A stretch of DNA of 64,000 bases from Streptomyces sp. NBC_00286 (GCF_036173125.1 NZ_CP108054.1:496001-560000); one strand, 5' to 3'; shown: positions 19,505 through 29,330, counted from the first letter of the stretch. The notes: generated by a model not told the origin, from the letters alone. Program-made: numbers and translations.

Positions 19505-21973
19505 GTGGAGATGGCCGGCAGACAAGACGCGCCCACTGCCGTTGTCGTGGTGGGCCCGGACGGCATGGTGAGCGGCTGGAGCGAGGGAGGGCGGCTGCTG
19601 CTCGGCTGGACGGCGGAGGACGCCGTCGGCCGCCCCGTGACCGACCTGCTGGTCGATCCCCCGCCACCCGGCTTTCCCGAGGGCTACGGCGCCGGACCCG
19701 ACCCCACCGGTTTCATCCTTCTGCGCCACCGGGACGGATCCACGGTGGATGCCGTGGTGACGACTCATCCGCTGTCAGGCCCCGACGGGCGGGCGCTGGG
19801 CCATGCGGTGACCGTCCAGCGCTGGGGACGCCGCCCGGTGATCGCCGACCGGGCCTTCGAGCAGTGCCCCTTCGCTCTGGGCGTCTACGACCCTGAGCTG
19901 CGGTTTCTGTGGATCAACGCCTCCTCGGGACGGGTGATAGCGCACTCCGAGGAGCAAGTGCTCGGTAAGAAGTACCGCGAGCTGTTTCCCGAATTCGACC
20001 GCGAGATGTTTCCCGAAAGGGACGACAAGCCCTACACCGACCAGCTCGCCGAAGTGGCGAGGACGGGCAAGCCCGCGCGTCTCATGACCGTCTTCCGCCC
20101 GCTCGGCAGTAACTACGCCAACGCCTGGGCCACCAGCTTCTGGCCCGTCCGGGATGCCGAGGGCAGGGTCCGCGCTGTCGCCAACTGGGGATTCGACATG
20201 AGCGCCGAGTACTGGGCTCGGCAGCGCCTGCTCCTGCTCAACGAGGCCACCCGTGGCATCGGCCGGACACTCGACGTGATCGGCACCGCCCAGGAACTGG
20301 CCAGGACCCCCGTGCCGGGATTCGTCGACCTCGTCAGCGTGGACCTCTTCGACGAGGTGCTGCGCGGAGAGGAACCGCCCTCCGCGTCCGCGTTCACCCC
20401 CGGCGAGACCATCGCGCTCAGGCGTGCCGCCGAGCACAGCGCGAAAGACGACAAGGAGGACACCGACCGGGCTCCCGGACCCACGATGCCGGTCAGCCAC
20501 TCCCCCGGTTCCGTCGCAGCCCGCTGCATGGCCACCGGCAGCTCCATGGTTGAGCTCGCCGCTGAGCCCGGCGAGGGCGGCGAATGGGCCTTCGGGCCCG
20601 GGCTCGCCGCCGACCCGGCCCACTGGCCACCGGGCAACCCGTTGATCGACGAGTCCCTGGCCGCGGAGGGGCTGACCGGCCGGATCACCGTGCCGCTCCG
20701 GGCCCGCGGCGCGCTGCTCGGCGTCGTCGCGTTCTCCCGCAGCGACCGGCCCGAGGCCTTCACCGCCGACGACCTGATCCTCGCCGAAGAGCTGACCGCC
20801 AAGGCAGCCGTCGCCATCGACAACGCCCGCCGGTACTCGCGCGAGCGCACGACCGCGCTGACCCTGCAACGCAGTCTGCTGCTGCAGCAGTTGCCGAGTC
20901 AGGAGGCGGTCGAGGTGGCATCCCGCTACCTGCCCGCCGGGACCGGCGCGGAAGTGGGTGGTGACTGGTTCGACGTCATTCCGCTCTCCGGGGCCCGGGT
21001 CGCCCTGGTCGTCGGCGATGTCGTAGGCCATGGCCTGCACGCCGCGGCGAGCATGGGCCGGCTGCGCACGGCGGTCCGTACGCTCGCCGACGTGGACCTG
21101 CCGCCGGACGAGTTGCTGACCCACCTGGACGACCTGGTCATCCACCTCGCCAGCGACCTCCAGCCCGCCGGCCGCTTCCAGCCGACCGGCGAGTTCGGCG
21201 CCACCTGCCTGTACACCGTCTACGACCCGGTCTCCCGCCGCTTCACCCTGGCGAGCGCAGGTCATCCGCTGCCGCTGATCATCTCCCCGGACGGCACCAG
21301 GACCCCAGTAGACGCACAGCCGGGACCACCGCTCGGCATCGGCGGACTGCCTTTCGAGGCTACGGAGCTCGAGTTGCCCGAGGGCAGCCTGCTCGCCCTC
21401 TACACCGACGGACTGGTGGAGAGCCGCGAGCGCGACGTAGACCAGAGGATCGCCGAACTCCTGCGAGTCCTGAACCATTCGGCCACCTCGCTGGACGGCC
21501 TCTGCGACACGGTGATGGACGCCCTGCTTCCCGAACGCCGCACCGACGACGCCGCCCTGCTGCTCGCTCGCACTCACGCGCTGGATCCCCAGCATGTCGC
21601 CGACTGGGATGTCGTACCCGACCCCTCGCAGGTGCCGCTCGCCAGGAAGTTCACCCTCGACCAGCTGGAGGCCTGGGGACTGGAGGACGCGTCGTTCGTC
21701 ACCGAACTGGTCGTCAGCGAGTTGGTCACCAACGCCATCAGATACGGCGAGCCCCCGATCAAACTGCGGCTGATTCGCGACAGTTCTCTGATCTGCGAGG
21801 TCGCCGACGCCAGCAGCACCGCACCACACCTACGCCGGGCGCGCGCCTTCGACGAGGGCGGCCGGGGCCTGCTGCTCGTCGCCCAGCTCACCCAGGGCTG
21901 GGGTACCCGGCACACCACCGACGGCAAGACGATCTGGTGCGCACAGACTCTCACCGAGCCCGAGCCACGATGA
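19505..21973 (+). CDS. PAS-PAS-GAF-SpoIIE phosphatase with C-terminal HATPase
   Basis: The GTG start has CGGAGG 8 bases upstream. Domain order in the 822 residues is: PAS (about 8-110), second PAS (CPFALGVYDPELRFLWIN, about 118-235), GAF (about 250-455), PP2C-like SpoIIE phosphatase (about 480-690, with EVGGDWFDVIPL and GDVVGHG), and an RsbW-type ATPase (about 705-820, with ELVVSELVTNAIRYG and DEGGRGLLLV). Proteins of this design switch anti-anti-sigma factors by dephosphorylation and may phosphorylate them through the ATPase domain. No partner anti-anti-sigma gene is adjacent, so the target is unknown. No transmembrane segments are visible; sensing is probably cytosolic. Confidence 0.92.
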   Translation: MEMAGRQDAPTAVVVVGPDGMVSGWSEGGRLLLGWTAEDAVGRPVTDLLVDPPPPGFPEGYGAGPDPTGFILLRHRDGSTVDAVVTTHPLSGPDGRALGHAVTVQRWGRRPVIADRAFEQCPFALGVYDPELRFLWINASSGRVIAHSEEQVLGKKYRELFPEFDREMFPERDDKPYTDQLAEVARTGKPARLMTVFRPLGSNYANAWATSFWPVRDAEGRVRAVANWGFDMSAEYWARQRLLLLNEATRGIGRTLDVIGTAQELARTPVPGFVDLVSVDLFDEVLRGEEPPSASAFTPGETIALRRAAEHSAKDDKEDTDRAPGPTMPVSHSPGSVAARCMATGSSMVELAAEPGEGGEWAFGPGLAADPAHWPPGNPLIDESLAAEGLTGRITVPLRARGALLGVVAFSRSDRPEAFTADDLILAEELTAKAAVAIDNARRYSRERTTALTLQRSLLLQQLPSQEAVEVASRYLPAGTGAEVGGDWFDVIPLSGARVALVVGDVVGHGLHAAASMGRLRTAVRTLADVDLPPDELLTHLDDLVIHLASDLQPAGRFQPTGEFGATCLYTVYDPVSRRFTLASAGHPLPLIISPDGTRTPVDAQPGPPLGIGGLPFEATELELPEGSLLALYTDGLVESRERDVDQRIAELLRVLNHSATSLDGLCDTVMDALLPERRTDDAALLLARTHALDPQHVADWDVVPDPSQVPLARKFTLDQLEAWGLEDASFVTELVVSELVTNAIRYGEPPIKLRLIRDSSLICEVADASSTAPHLRRARAFDEGGRGLLLVAQLTQGWGTRHTTDGKTIWCAQTLTEPEPR

Positions 21974-22062
21974 GATCCGAGCATGAACGGCCCTTCGGCC
22001 GCGCCCAGTTACTGAGCGGCGCGGCCACCTCCCAGGCGTGCCGCTGGCCGAGCCATGCGCCA

Positions 22063-22848
22063 TCACGCCCCGGCAGCCCCGATGAACTCGCGCACGGCGC
22101 TGCGCGGGTCTCCCGAGCGGACCAGTGCCTCGCCGACCAGTACCACGTCGGCTCCCCAACCGCGGTACTCCGCGACGTCCTTCGGGCCCGTCACTCCTGA
22201 TTCCGCGACCTTGACCGTGCCTTCGGGGATGCCCGTCACGAGGTCGGCGAACACGGTGCGATCCACGTCCAGCGTTGTCAGGTCCCGCGCGTTGATTCCG
22301 AGAAGCTCAGCTCCTGCGGCGCCGGCGCGCCGCACTTCGTCGGCCGTGTGCGCCTCCACGAGCGGCGTCAGACCCAACTCCTTGCACAGCCCCATCAAAG
22401 CCGCGAGTTGGCCGTCGTCCAGCGACACGACCATGAGAAGCGCAAGATCGGCGCCGTGTGCGCGAGCTTCCCACAGCTGGTAGGGGTCGACGATGAAGTC
22501 CTTGCGCAGGACGGGCACGTCGACCCGGGCACGTACGGCGTCCAGATCGGCGAGGGAGCCGCCGAAGCGCCTGCTCTCGGTGAGCACGCTGATCGCGGCG
22601 GCACCGCCGGCCGCGTACTGCGCGGCGAGGGACGCAGGGTCGGGGATGTCCGCCAGCGCGCCCTTGCTGGGGCTCTTTCGCTTCACCTCGGCAATGATGG
22701 ACACCCCGGGCGCGCGGAAAGCGGGCAGGGGGTCGAGCGCGGGTGCCGCGTCTGCCGCCCGGGAGCGCAGCTCCGCCAACGGCGTCGCACGCTTACGTTG
22801 TTCCAGGTCTTCGCGAACTCCCGCGAGGATCCCGTCGAGAACGGTCAT
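22063..22848 (-). CDS. trpC: Indole-3-glycerol phosphate synthase
   Basis: This 261-residue TIM-barrel enzyme closes the indole ring in tryptophan synthesis. Signatures include [13 protein letters not shown] (catalytic Lys), [39 protein letters not shown] and VAESGV. The ATG is preceded by GGGAGAGGG. No other trp gene is adjacent. Streptomyces normally carries trpC in a trpCXBA-type cluster, so this may be a second, stand-alone copy. A 37-codon frame (22848-22961) ends at a TAA overlapping the start (TAATG), but it has no ribosome-binding site and its reality is doubtful. The roughly 230 bases upstream hold no other recognised feature. Confidence 0.95.
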   Translation of the reverse strand: MTVLDGILAGVREDLEQRKRATPLAELRSRAADAAPALDPLPAFRAPGVSIIAEVKRKSPSKGALADIPDPASLAAQYAAGGAAAISVLTESRRFGGSLADLDAVRARVDVPVLRKDFIVDPYQLWEARAHGADLALLMVVSLDDGQLAALMGLCKELGLTPLVEAHTADEVRRAGAAGAELLGINARDLTTLDVDRTVFADLVTGIPEGTVKVAESGVTGPKDVAEYRGWGADVVLVGEALVRSGDPRSAVREFIGAAGA

Positions 22849-23079
22849 TACCCTCTCCCTGCCGAATCGTCTGACGCTCCGGATGTCCCACGGCTTGCCT
22901 GACGCCGTCCACCACCCACGTCCAAGTCGTCCCCAGAACGCAGGCAGTTGGGATCGATCATGGCGAGAGTATCGGCCCGGCCTCGGGGCACGGGAATCGG
23001 ACTTCTCGCGGACGCGCGACTCCGCGGTTCCGTCAGGGGATGCCCAAGCGCTGGCGGTAGGACGGGAGCCGCCACCTGA

Positions 23080-23230
23080 CCGCCCGTCAAGCAGGTCATC
23101 GACGCCCGCGTCGCACTGGAGGCCCAGCGCCTGCTCGCCCACACCGACGAGTCGGTCGCCACGTTCGCCCGCCGCCTCGGCTTCTCCGGCCCCACGAACT
23201 TCGGCATGTTTCGGGGAAACCGCACTGGCC
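23080..23230 (+). pseudogene. Remnant of an AraC-family regulator (second helix-turn-helix)
   Basis: After an in-frame TGA at 23077 the frame reads [20 protein letters not shown], then [13 protein letters not shown]. This is the typical C-terminal DNA-binding end of an AraC/XylS regulator. It parallels the end of the intact AraC gene at 58872 (IDRRVILEAKRLLAHGDQ). The N-terminal part and first helix-turn-helix are missing, and the frame runs past the expected end. It is a decayed fragment, probably left by a deletion next to trpC. Confidence 0.6.
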
Positions 23231-23246
23231 GTGGCGAAGGGGCGGC

Positions 23247-24170
23247 CTACCGGAGGGCCGCGTATTCGGTCGCTACCCGTGCGCCGAGGCGGGCGTTGTT
23301 CTTGACCAGGGCGATGTTGGTCCGCAGGCTTTCGCCGTTGGTGAGTTCGACGATGCGGCCCAGCAGGTACGGTGTGGCCTCCTTGCCCGAGATACCGGCC
23401 TTCTCCATTTCGGTGACGGCCTGTTCGATGATGCCGTCGATCTGGGACGCCGGGATTTCGTCGTCCTCGGGGACGGGGTTGGCGACGCTGACGCCGCCGG
23501 AGATGCCCAGGTCCCAGCGGGCGTGCATGACAGCGGCGATCTCCCGTGCCGAATCGACTCGCATGGGGGAAGGAAAGCCGCTGCTGCGCGAGAAGAAGGC
23601 GGGGAATTCGTCGGTGCCGTAACTGAGCACGGGCACGCCCAGGGTTTCCAGTGTCTCCAGGGTGAGCCCGATGTCGAGGATGCTCTTCACGCCGGCGCTG
23701 ATGACCGCGACGTTGGTGGCGGCGAGTTCCGTAAGGTCCGCGCTGACGTCGAAGGTCACCGGTGCGCCGCGGTGGACTCCGCCGATGCCGCCGGTCACGA
23801 AGACACTGATCCCGGCCAGGGCAGCGAGCCGCATGGTGCCGGCGACGGTGGTCGCGCCGTGCCCTCCGCGTGCCATCACGTAGGCCAGGTCGCGCACGCT
23901 GGCCTTGGTCACGTCCGTGCTGGTCGCGAGCAGTTCCAGATCTGCCTGGGTCAGACCGATGAAGGGCCGGCCGTGCAGGACGGCGATGGTCGCCGGGACC
24001 GCTCCGCCGGCCCGGATGATGTCCTCGACCTGGGTGGCCATCTCCACGTTCTGCGGATACGGCATGCCATGGCTGATGATGGTGGATTCGAGGGCGACGA
24101 CCGGGCGACCGTCGTGCAGCGCCTCGCGAACCTCCTCGGTCAGGGTCAGCCTGGGGTGCGGGACGGTCAT
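23247..24170 (-). CDS. psuG: Pseudouridine-5'-phosphate glycosidase
   Basis: This 307-residue enzyme splits pseudouridine 5'-phosphate into uracil and ribose 5-phosphate. Family signatures are [52 protein letters not shown] and [15 protein letters not shown]. The ATG that overlaps the kinase stop (ATGA) was preferred over a TTG four codons upstream. It is co-transcribed with the kinase gene that supplies its substrate. Confidence 0.95.
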   Translation of the reverse strand: MTVPHPRLTLTEEVREALHDGRPVVALESTIISHGMPYPQNVEMATQVEDIIRAGGAVPATIAVLHGRPFIGLTQADLELLATSTDVTKASVRDLAYVMARGGHGATTVAGTMRLAALAGISVFVTGGIGGVHRGAPVTFDVSADLTELAATNVAVISAGVKSILDIGLTLETLETLGVPVLSYGTDEFPAFFSRSSGFPSPMRVDSAREIAAVMHARWDLGISGGVSVANPVPEDDEIPASQIDGIIEQAVTEMEKAGISGKEATPYLLGRIVELTNGESLRTNIALVKNNARLGARVATEYAALR

Positions 24171-25303
24171 GTCTGGCTCCAACTCGGGTCGTTGAGGGTG
24201 TCCTCGATGAGTCGCGGGGTCAGGTCCAGGCGCACCGTGGCCTCGCTGGCGACCGTCAGCGCCGCGGCGGCGTGGCCGTAGCGGGCCGCGTCGACCGGCT
24301 CGCTGCCCGCCAGCAGTGCGTGTACGAAGGCGCCGAGCATGGCGTCGCCGGCGCCCGTGACATCGCGGACGTCGGCGGGCGGCGCGGTGAGGAACGTATG
24401 GCCGTCATCGGCGGTGCTCAGCAGACTGCCGCGCTCACCGAGCCGTATCCAGACGTGCCGCACGCCACGCTCGTGCAGGAGGGCGGCGGCCGCGATCACG
24501 TCCTTCTCCTCGGTGCCGACGGGCCGGCCGGTGATCGCCTCGAGCTCCTCCAGGTTCGGAGTGAGGGCGAAGATCGGCCGCTCCCGGGCGATCAGCGGGG
24601 CAAGGAGTGCGGCCTTGGGTGCGCTCACCGGGTCGATCACGGTCGGGACACCGGCGGGGTGGGCGATGTCCAGCGCGTATGTCAGCACGGGGGCCGGGAG
24701 ATTGCCGTCGAGTACAAGCAGGCTCGCGTTCGCGATGAGCTCCCGCGCGTGCTGGAGGTCTTGGGGCGTGAGGGCGTCCGTGGCCGCCATGTCCGAGATG
24801 GCCACCACCATGTCCCCGTCGGCATCGAGCACCGCGGTGTAGGTGCCGGTCGGATGCGTGCTGCGGTGCACATGGTCCACACGCACACCCGCTGCCTGCG
24901 TGTCACCGAGCAGCCGCCCGCCCGCCGCGTCGCGCCCAACCGCCGCGATGAGGTGGGTCGGGGTGCCCAGCCGCGCCAGGTTCTCCGCGACGTTGCGTCC
25001 GACCCCGCCCGGAGTGGTGTTCGACCGGCCGGGGTTGCTCGTACGGTGCTGGACGGGCGCGAGGCTGCAGACCTTGTTGTCGATGTTCGCGCCGCCGATG
25101 ACCACCACCGCGTTCTCCTGACGCAGGATGTAGCCGCGCCCCAGGATCGCGCCCTTCTTGCCCAGGTTCGACAGGTGCACGTTCACTGCGGAGCGCGTAG
25201 TCCCGATCGCATCCGCGATCGCCTGCGGCCCGGCGAGCGGATCGCGACGCAGGAGCGCGATGATCTCGCGTTCGCGTCGGGTCAGCATCACGCTAAGAAA
25301 CAT
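24167..25303 (-). CDS. psuK: Pseudouridine kinase with N-terminal winged helix-turn-helix
   Basis: The first 60 residues are a winged-helix DNA-binding domain ([19 protein letters not shown], then [16 protein letters not shown]). The rest is a PfkB/ribokinase fold, ending with the anion-hole and catalytic-base motif [13 protein letters not shown]. It phosphorylates pseudouridine for PsuG. The fused helix-turn-helix suggests it also regulates its own operon. The ATG at the upstream end was used; a second ATG five codons later is possible, and neither has a clear ribosome-binding site, so the message may be leaderless. Confidence 0.9.
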   Translation of the reverse strand: MFLSVMLTRREREIIALLRRDPLAGPQAIADAIGTTRSAVNVHLSNLGKKGAILGRGYILRQENAVVVIGGANIDNKVCSLAPVQHRTSNPGRSNTTPGGVGRNVAENLARLGTPTHLIAAVGRDAAGGRLLGDTQAAGVRVDHVHRSTHPTGTYTAVLDADGDMVVAISDMAATDALTPQDLQHARELIANASLLVLDGNLPAPVLTYALDIAHPAGVPTVIDPVSAPKAALLAPLIARERPIFALTPNLEELEAITGRPVGTEEKDVIAAAALLHERGVRHVWIRLGERGSLLSTADDGHTFLTAPPADVRDVTGAGDAMLGAFVHALLAGSEPVDAARYGHAAAALTVASEATVRLDLTPRLIEDTLNDPSWSQT

Positions 25304-25305
25304 AA

Positions 25306-25319
25306 AGCGTCTTTACGCT
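25306..25319. promoter_or_regulatory. Small palindrome at the psuK start (candidate autoregulatory operator)
   Basis: AGCGT-CTTT-ACGCT lies 2 bases upstream of the kinase start codon, in locally A/T-rich sequence. It is a candidate binding site for the helix-turn-helix fused to the kinase. Inference only. Confidence 0.4.
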
Positions 25320-25423
25320 ACTAAGCAAACCTTTCGTGGCGCAGGCGGGGCCACTTTCCACCGGTGAAGAGCCCGCTGTTAGGGTGCGGTGCCGCGCGGG
25401 GCGGAGTAAGGCGGGGGGCCAGG

Positions 25424-25669
25424 TTGAACCTTCGGAACAGGATCGAACAGGTCGCGGAGCTGCCGCCCGTGTTGGCGGCAGTCCTCGGGATCCTCATGCT
25501 CGCCCTGATCGTCGGATTGGTGTGGGGGCTGCTCCGGCTGCCGGACCACACGAAGCTCAGAAGCCCGGCAGCCCGCGAGCGCGCGCAGCGTCGCAAGGAG
25601 AGCCAGAAGCGGCAGAAGAAGCTGCGTTCGCGTCGGGAGTCCCTGCAACGCAAGGCAGGCCGACGCTGA
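25424..25669 (+). CDS. Small single-pass membrane protein, unknown function
   Basis: This 81-residue product starts at a TTG behind GGCGGGGGG. An upstream GTG at 25364 gives a longer form with an implausible N-terminus. There is one membrane segment (LPPVLAAVLGILMLALIVGL), followed by a highly basic, probably helical tail (RERAQRRKESQKRQKKLRSR). I do not recognise a family. Small membrane proteins with basic tails like this are common in actinomycetes and usually uncharacterised. Confidence 0.5.
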   Translation: MNLRNRIEQVAELPPVLAAVLGILMLALIVGLVWGLLRLPDHTKLRSPAARERAQRRKESQKRQKKLRSRRESLQRKAGRR

Positions 25670-25789
25670 TCGGCGCCTGTCATGCCGCGACGAACCCGCC
25701 CTCCAGCCAGATCGCACGGCCCCCCGTGCAGTGCGCGACCGTCGCCGCCGTGATGTCGATGGTGCCGCGGCCGTAATCCTGCCGTCCTG

Positions 25790-26380
25790 TCAGGCCCGCC
25801 CGAGCTCGGCCGCGCCGAACGACACGTCGAAGCGGTCGCACCAGATGCTCACGCTGCTGTAGGTCGACGGGTCCACGTCACTGGGCAGGGCGTAGTTCTG
25901 GCTTCCCTTGTTGCCCTTGAGCTTGCCCAGGCTGACGTACTTGCCGTCGTCGAAGACGTGCCAGCCGGCCTGCCCTTCCTTCACCGGCGCGTCGGTCAGC
26001 CAGACGCGCAGGTCCGGGCCGTTGCTGGTGTTGAGGTTCTCCAGCCGGACGACATGGGAGCCGTCGGCGAGCCGTACGAGCTTCACCGTGCCCGATGTCG
26101 TGTGCTCGTGGCTGATCAGCTCACCGCTCGACAGCGTCTGCGGACCGGTGGCGCGCGAGGGCGACTCGGAGGGCTGGTCAGTGGGTTCCTCGGCGGGTGC
26201 AGGCGCCGCAGCAGGAGGAGCGGAGGTCTCCGTGACCCCGGGCAGATCCTCTTGGACCGTCTCGTCCTGCCACAGCTTCCACGGCTGGAACCAGTACAGA
26301 CCGAAGCCGACTCCGCCGACCGCCACCACCAGCACCGCGATGACCAACGGCCCCGTAAATACCTTGCGCACGCGCCCCAT
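25790..26380 (-). CDS. Membrane-anchored DM13-domain protein
   Basis: The ATG follows AGGAGG. The 196-residue protein has an N-terminal membrane anchor (PLVIAVLVVAVGGVGFGLYWF) and a Pro/Ala/Ser-rich linker (about 50-85). Outside the membrane is a DM13 domain (TSSGTVKLVRLADGSHVVRLENL-type strands, DLRVWLTD, VSIWCDRFDVSFG). The conserved Cys in the final strand is present. DM13 domains have been proposed to take part in extracellular redox reactions; the partner is unknown here. It is a single gene facing the small membrane protein gene. Confidence 0.85.
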   Translation of the reverse strand: MGRVRKVFTGPLVIAVLVVAVGGVGFGLYWFQPWKLWQDETVQEDLPGVTETSAPPAAAPAPAEEPTDQPSESPSRATGPQTLSSGELISHEHTTSGTVKLVRLADGSHVVRLENLNTSNGPDLRVWLTDAPVKEGQAGWHVFDDGKYVSLGKLKGNKGSQNYALPSDVDPSTYSSVSIWCDRFDVSFGAAELGRA

Positions 26381-26503
26381 CCCCGACTCGCCTCCTGAGT
26401 GTTTGCCTGATCCTCCCCCACTCAACGGGAACGGACGGCCGTCCCGCACCCCGCAGCCGATGACGGAATCCTTACGTCGCCCCGTCGCCCCGTCGCCCCC
26501 GGC

Positions 26504-27241
26504 TCAGCGGTGCTCGGGGTTGTCCGCCCCCGGCCGGCAGCCTGCGTCCCATTCCGTGCGCTGGTTGCCGTGGGCCGGGATGCCGCCGGCACGCTTGAGC
26601 AGGGCCGCCAGGTGCATCACGTTCCAGGTCATGAACGCGGTGTTGCGGTTGGTGAAGTCGTTCTCCGGGCCGCCCGAACCGGGGTCCAGATACGACGGGC
26701 CGGGCCCCGCGGCGCCGATCCAGCCCGCGTCCGCCTGGGGCGGGATGGTGTAGCCGAGGTGCTGCAGGCTGTAGAGGACGTTCATGGCGCAGTGCTTGAC
26801 GCCGTCCTCGTTGCCGGTGATCAGACAGCCGCCGACCCGCCCGTAATAGGCGTACTGGCCCTGGGAGTTGAGGAGGCTGGAGCAGCTGTACAGGCGCTCG
26901 ATGACCTGCTTGGTGACGGAGCTGTTGTCGCCCAGCCAGATGGGCCCGGCCAGTACGAGGATGTCGGCGGCCATCACCCGCTCGTACAGCGCGGGCCAGG
27001 CGTCGGTGGCGAAGCCGTGCTCGGTCATGTCCGGGTAGACGCCCGGAGCGATGTCGTGGTCGACCGCGCGGACGAGCTCCGTCGTCACCCCACGGGAGTC
27101 CATGATCGAACGGCTCTTGTCGATGAGTCCCTGGGTGTGGCTGAGCTGAGGTGACGGCTTGAGCGTGCAGTTGATGAAGAGCGCGCTCAGGTCGTCGAAG
27201 CGGTAGCCGTCCTCAGCGGACGGGGCGGGCGATGCTGTCAT
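26504..27241 (-). CDS. Flavodoxin-fold NAD(P)H-dependent oxidoreductase
   Basis: This 245-residue cytosolic protein has the flavodoxin-like pattern: an early strand ALFINCTLKPSP forming the phosphate loop, LVLAGPIWLGDNSSVTKQ after the third strand, and GGCLITGNEDGVKH. It belongs to the FMN-dependent NADPH reductase group; the electron acceptor is not predictable. The start has AGGAG upstream. It stands alone, divergent from the SRPBCC/TfoX pair. Confidence 0.85.
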   Translation of the reverse strand: MTASPAPSAEDGYRFDDLSALFINCTLKPSPQLSHTQGLIDKSRSIMDSRGVTTELVRAVDHDIAPGVYPDMTEHGFATDAWPALYERVMAADILVLAGPIWLGDNSSVTKQVIERLYSCSSLLNSQGQYAYYGRVGGCLITGNEDGVKHCAMNVLYSLQHLGYTIPPQADAGWIGAAGPGPSYLDPGSGGPENDFTNRNTAFMTWNVMHLAALLKRAGGIPAHGNQRTEWDAGCRPGADNPEHR

Positions 27242-27497
27242 GACGGGGGCTCCTGGGAAGGAAGAGCGGACAGGGGTGAGGGGCGGGAGCCGGCACGCCC
27301 GCGGCCCGGCGGCAGCGTCTCGCGAAAATCAGGCGTTGTCCCTCTGCGACGCACCAGCACATAGCGCTTTCCACTGGCATCCGAGAGCATCGGACGGCAT
27401 CCGGCAGCTCGTCGTGCGCTCGCCTCCCGCCTGGAGGATCCTGGGCACGGCAACAGGGCCACGGGTCCGGGCCGGTCGAGGACAAGGCAGCAGCACG

Positions 27498-27944
27498 ATG
27501 ACGATCGACGTGAGCACGGAGCGCGTGATCCCGCTCCCGCCCGAGCAGGTCGCCGAGTACGCCATGGACTGGCGCCATGACGCCGAGTGGACCCAGGGCA
27601 TCCGCACCGCCGAGCTGACCCGGGAGGCGGACGACGGCGGCTTCGGTGTGGGCGCCGAGGTCACCCGTAGGGCGTATTTCCTCGGTCGGCGCATCGACTA
27701 CGTCCTGCGCGTCGCGGCGTACGAGCCACCCCGTCTGCTGGACATGCTCTCCGTGGCCGGACCGATGCCCATGCACGTCACCTACACCTTCGAGCAGAAC
27801 CCGAGGGGCACTCTCGCCCGCATCCGCGTCCGGGGCGGCGAAGGTGGCTTCTACCGGCTGGCCGCGCCGTTGTTGGCCCGCCAGGTACGCTCCTCCATCG
27901 GCAAGGACCTGCGTGACCTCGAGCACCGGCTCGTCGGACGTTAG
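27498..27944 (+). CDS. SRPBCC (START/cyclase-fold) family protein
   Basis: This 148-residue protein has the pattern of a polyketide-cyclase/dehydrase-like lipid-binding fold: an N-terminal strand STERVIPLPPEQVAEYAMD, an internal beta-sheet, and a long C-terminal helix ending RSSIGKDLRDLEHRL. Ligand and function are unknown. The upstream ribosome-binding site is weak. Its stop lies 11 bases from the next gene, so the two form an operon. Confidence 0.75.
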   Translation: MTIDVSTERVIPLPPEQVAEYAMDWRHDAEWTQGIRTAELTREADDGGFGVGAEVTRRAYFLGRRIDYVLRVAAYEPPRLLDMLSVAGPMPMHVTYTFEQNPRGTLARIRVRGGEGGFYRLAAPLLARQVRSSIGKDLRDLEHRLVGR

Positions 27945-27955
27945 GAGGAACCGCT

Positions 27956-28285
27956 ATGGCGTACGACGAGGGACTGGCGGAACGGATCCGACACCGGCTC
28001 GGCGCTGATCCGGACATCAAGGAGCAGCGGATGTTCGGCGGTCTCGCCTTCCTGTACCGCGGCAACATGGCCGTGTGCGTGAGCGGCGACGATCTCATGG
28101 TGCGGGTCGGCACCGACAACGCCGACGCTGCTCTGACCCGACCCGGCACACGCGTCATGGATATGAGCGGCCGCCCGATGCGCGGCTGGGTCCTCGTCGA
28201 CGGGACCGCGCTCACGGAGGACGACATCCTCGGCCGGTGGATCGACGAGGGACGCGCCTTCGCCGCGACCTTCCCAGCCAAGTAA
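27956..28285 (+). CDS. TfoX N-terminal-domain protein
   Basis: This 109-residue protein matches the stand-alone TfoX/Sxy N-terminal domain: ADPDIKEQRMFGGLAFLYRG and MRGWVLVDGTAL. It has an excellent ribosome-binding site (GGAGGAA). In Proteobacteria TfoX drives competence. Single-domain actinomycete versions are widespread and have no established competence role. It is co-transcribed with the SRPBCC gene. Confidence 0.85.
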   Translation: MAYDEGLAERIRHRLGADPDIKEQRMFGGLAFLYRGNMAVCVSGDDLMVRVGTDNADAALTRPGTRVMDMSGRPMRGWVLVDGTALTEDDILGRWIDEGRAFAATFPAK

Positions 28286-28306
28286 CGTCTCGTCACGGAG
28301 CGGCGC

Positions 28307-28343
28307 TGAGGCGTACTGAGGAGTACTGAGGACCTACGCCTCA
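28307..28343. terminator. Bidirectional hairpin between converging genes
   Basis: Perfect 9-base arms TGAGGCGTA and TACGCCTCA lie between the TfoX-N gene and the methyltransferase; the right arm includes the methyltransferase stop codon. The loop contains a tandem GTACTGAGGA repeat. Confidence 0.6.
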
Positions 28344-29141
28344 AGGCCTCCGGGCGAAGGCGACGAAGTTGGCGGCGAAGAACCTGACATCGCGCTCCTC
28401 GCGTTCCACCTTGCGGAACTCCTCGTCCCAGCGGGCGACGTCCTCCGGCGTGACCAGGCCTTCGGCGATCATGGCGTCGCGGGCGGCCCAGGCCGGACCG
28501 CGCATACCCGGTGGCGGCGTGATCACATTGATGTGGCCCTCAAAGGCGACGAGTTCCAGGCCGGCCGCGGTGAGCAGTTCATCGAGCCGGGTGCCGACGG
28601 TGAGGTCATTGCCGCGTCGGCGGTGCAGTTCGCGGTACCGCTCGTCCATTTCCTCGTACGCCTCCGGGGCCCCACGCAGCCGGAAGGAGTCGGCGTCGAC
28701 GTCGACGAGGTACACGGCTCCGCCACCGGGCTTGGCCAGCGTGGCGAGGTGATCGACGATCGCCTGCTCACGGCCACCGTTGTGGGCCAGGACATGCCGG
28801 AGCATCACGACATCGAAGGTGTCGGCGGGCAGCCCGGTGGCCTCGGCGGACCCTGTCGCCGTGTGCACCCGCACCCCGGATTTCTCGGCGAGGGCGGATG
28901 CCACGGCCAGCGCGTCGCCGTCCCGGTCGACCGCCCACACCGCGCCGTCGGAACCGGCCGTGTCCGCCAGCCGCACCGCGATCGCGCCGGGTCCGCATCC
29001 CACATCCGCGATCCGCGCACCGGGAGCCACTCCTGCGGCCGCCCACAGGTCACGTTCCCTCGCCTCGGCGACTTCGGCCATGAGCCGGTACCGCTCGATC
29101 TCCGCATCGCTGAGGGCCAACGAATACTCGGACATTTCCAT
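28341..29141 (-). CDS. Class I SAM-dependent methyltransferase
   Basis: This 266-residue Rossmann-fold methyltransferase has motif I ARIADVGCGPGAIAVRLAD, the acidic post-I residue in VWAVDRDGDAL, and a motif-IV-like FDVVMLRHVLAH. The C-terminal part (GMRGPAWAARDAMIAEGLV) is typical of UbiE-like small-molecule methyltransferases. The substrate cannot be predicted. The ATG is behind GGGGAA; a second ATG two codons later is possible. It is a single gene. Confidence 0.88.
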   Translation of the reverse strand: MEMSEYSLALSDAEIERYRLMAEVAEARERDLWAAAGVAPGARIADVGCGPGAIAVRLADTAGSDGAVWAVDRDGDALAVASALAEKSGVRVHTATGSAEATGLPADTFDVVMLRHVLAHNGGREQAIVDHLATLAKPGGGAVYLVDVDADSFRLRGAPEAYEEMDERYRELHRRRGNDLTVGTRLDELLTAAGLELVAFEGHINVITPPPGMRGPAWAARDAMIAEGLVTPEDVARWDEEFRKVEREERDVRFFAANFVAFARRP

Positions 29142-29330
29142 TTTCCCCGTCTGCTAAGAGAGACCGTCCATTTTGCCCAAGCATCGGATTCATGAGGGCA
29201 GGCGCAGCCGGGCCAGTACCGACGAACGGCACCACCCGCCCGTACGCCAGAGCCGTACGAACGGGCAGCAAGAGCTCCGGCAGCGACCGGCGCAGGCGCC
29301 GCCCTCAAGCACCGCCCTCAAGTCCCGCAC

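Noticed and set aside
22849..22960. Trp-rich run ([12 protein letters not shown]) upstream of trpC as an attenuator leader peptide
   Set aside because: This frame is continuous with trpC, has no start with a ribosome-binding site and no stop before trpC, so it cannot be a leader peptide. No terminator/antiterminator pair was found.
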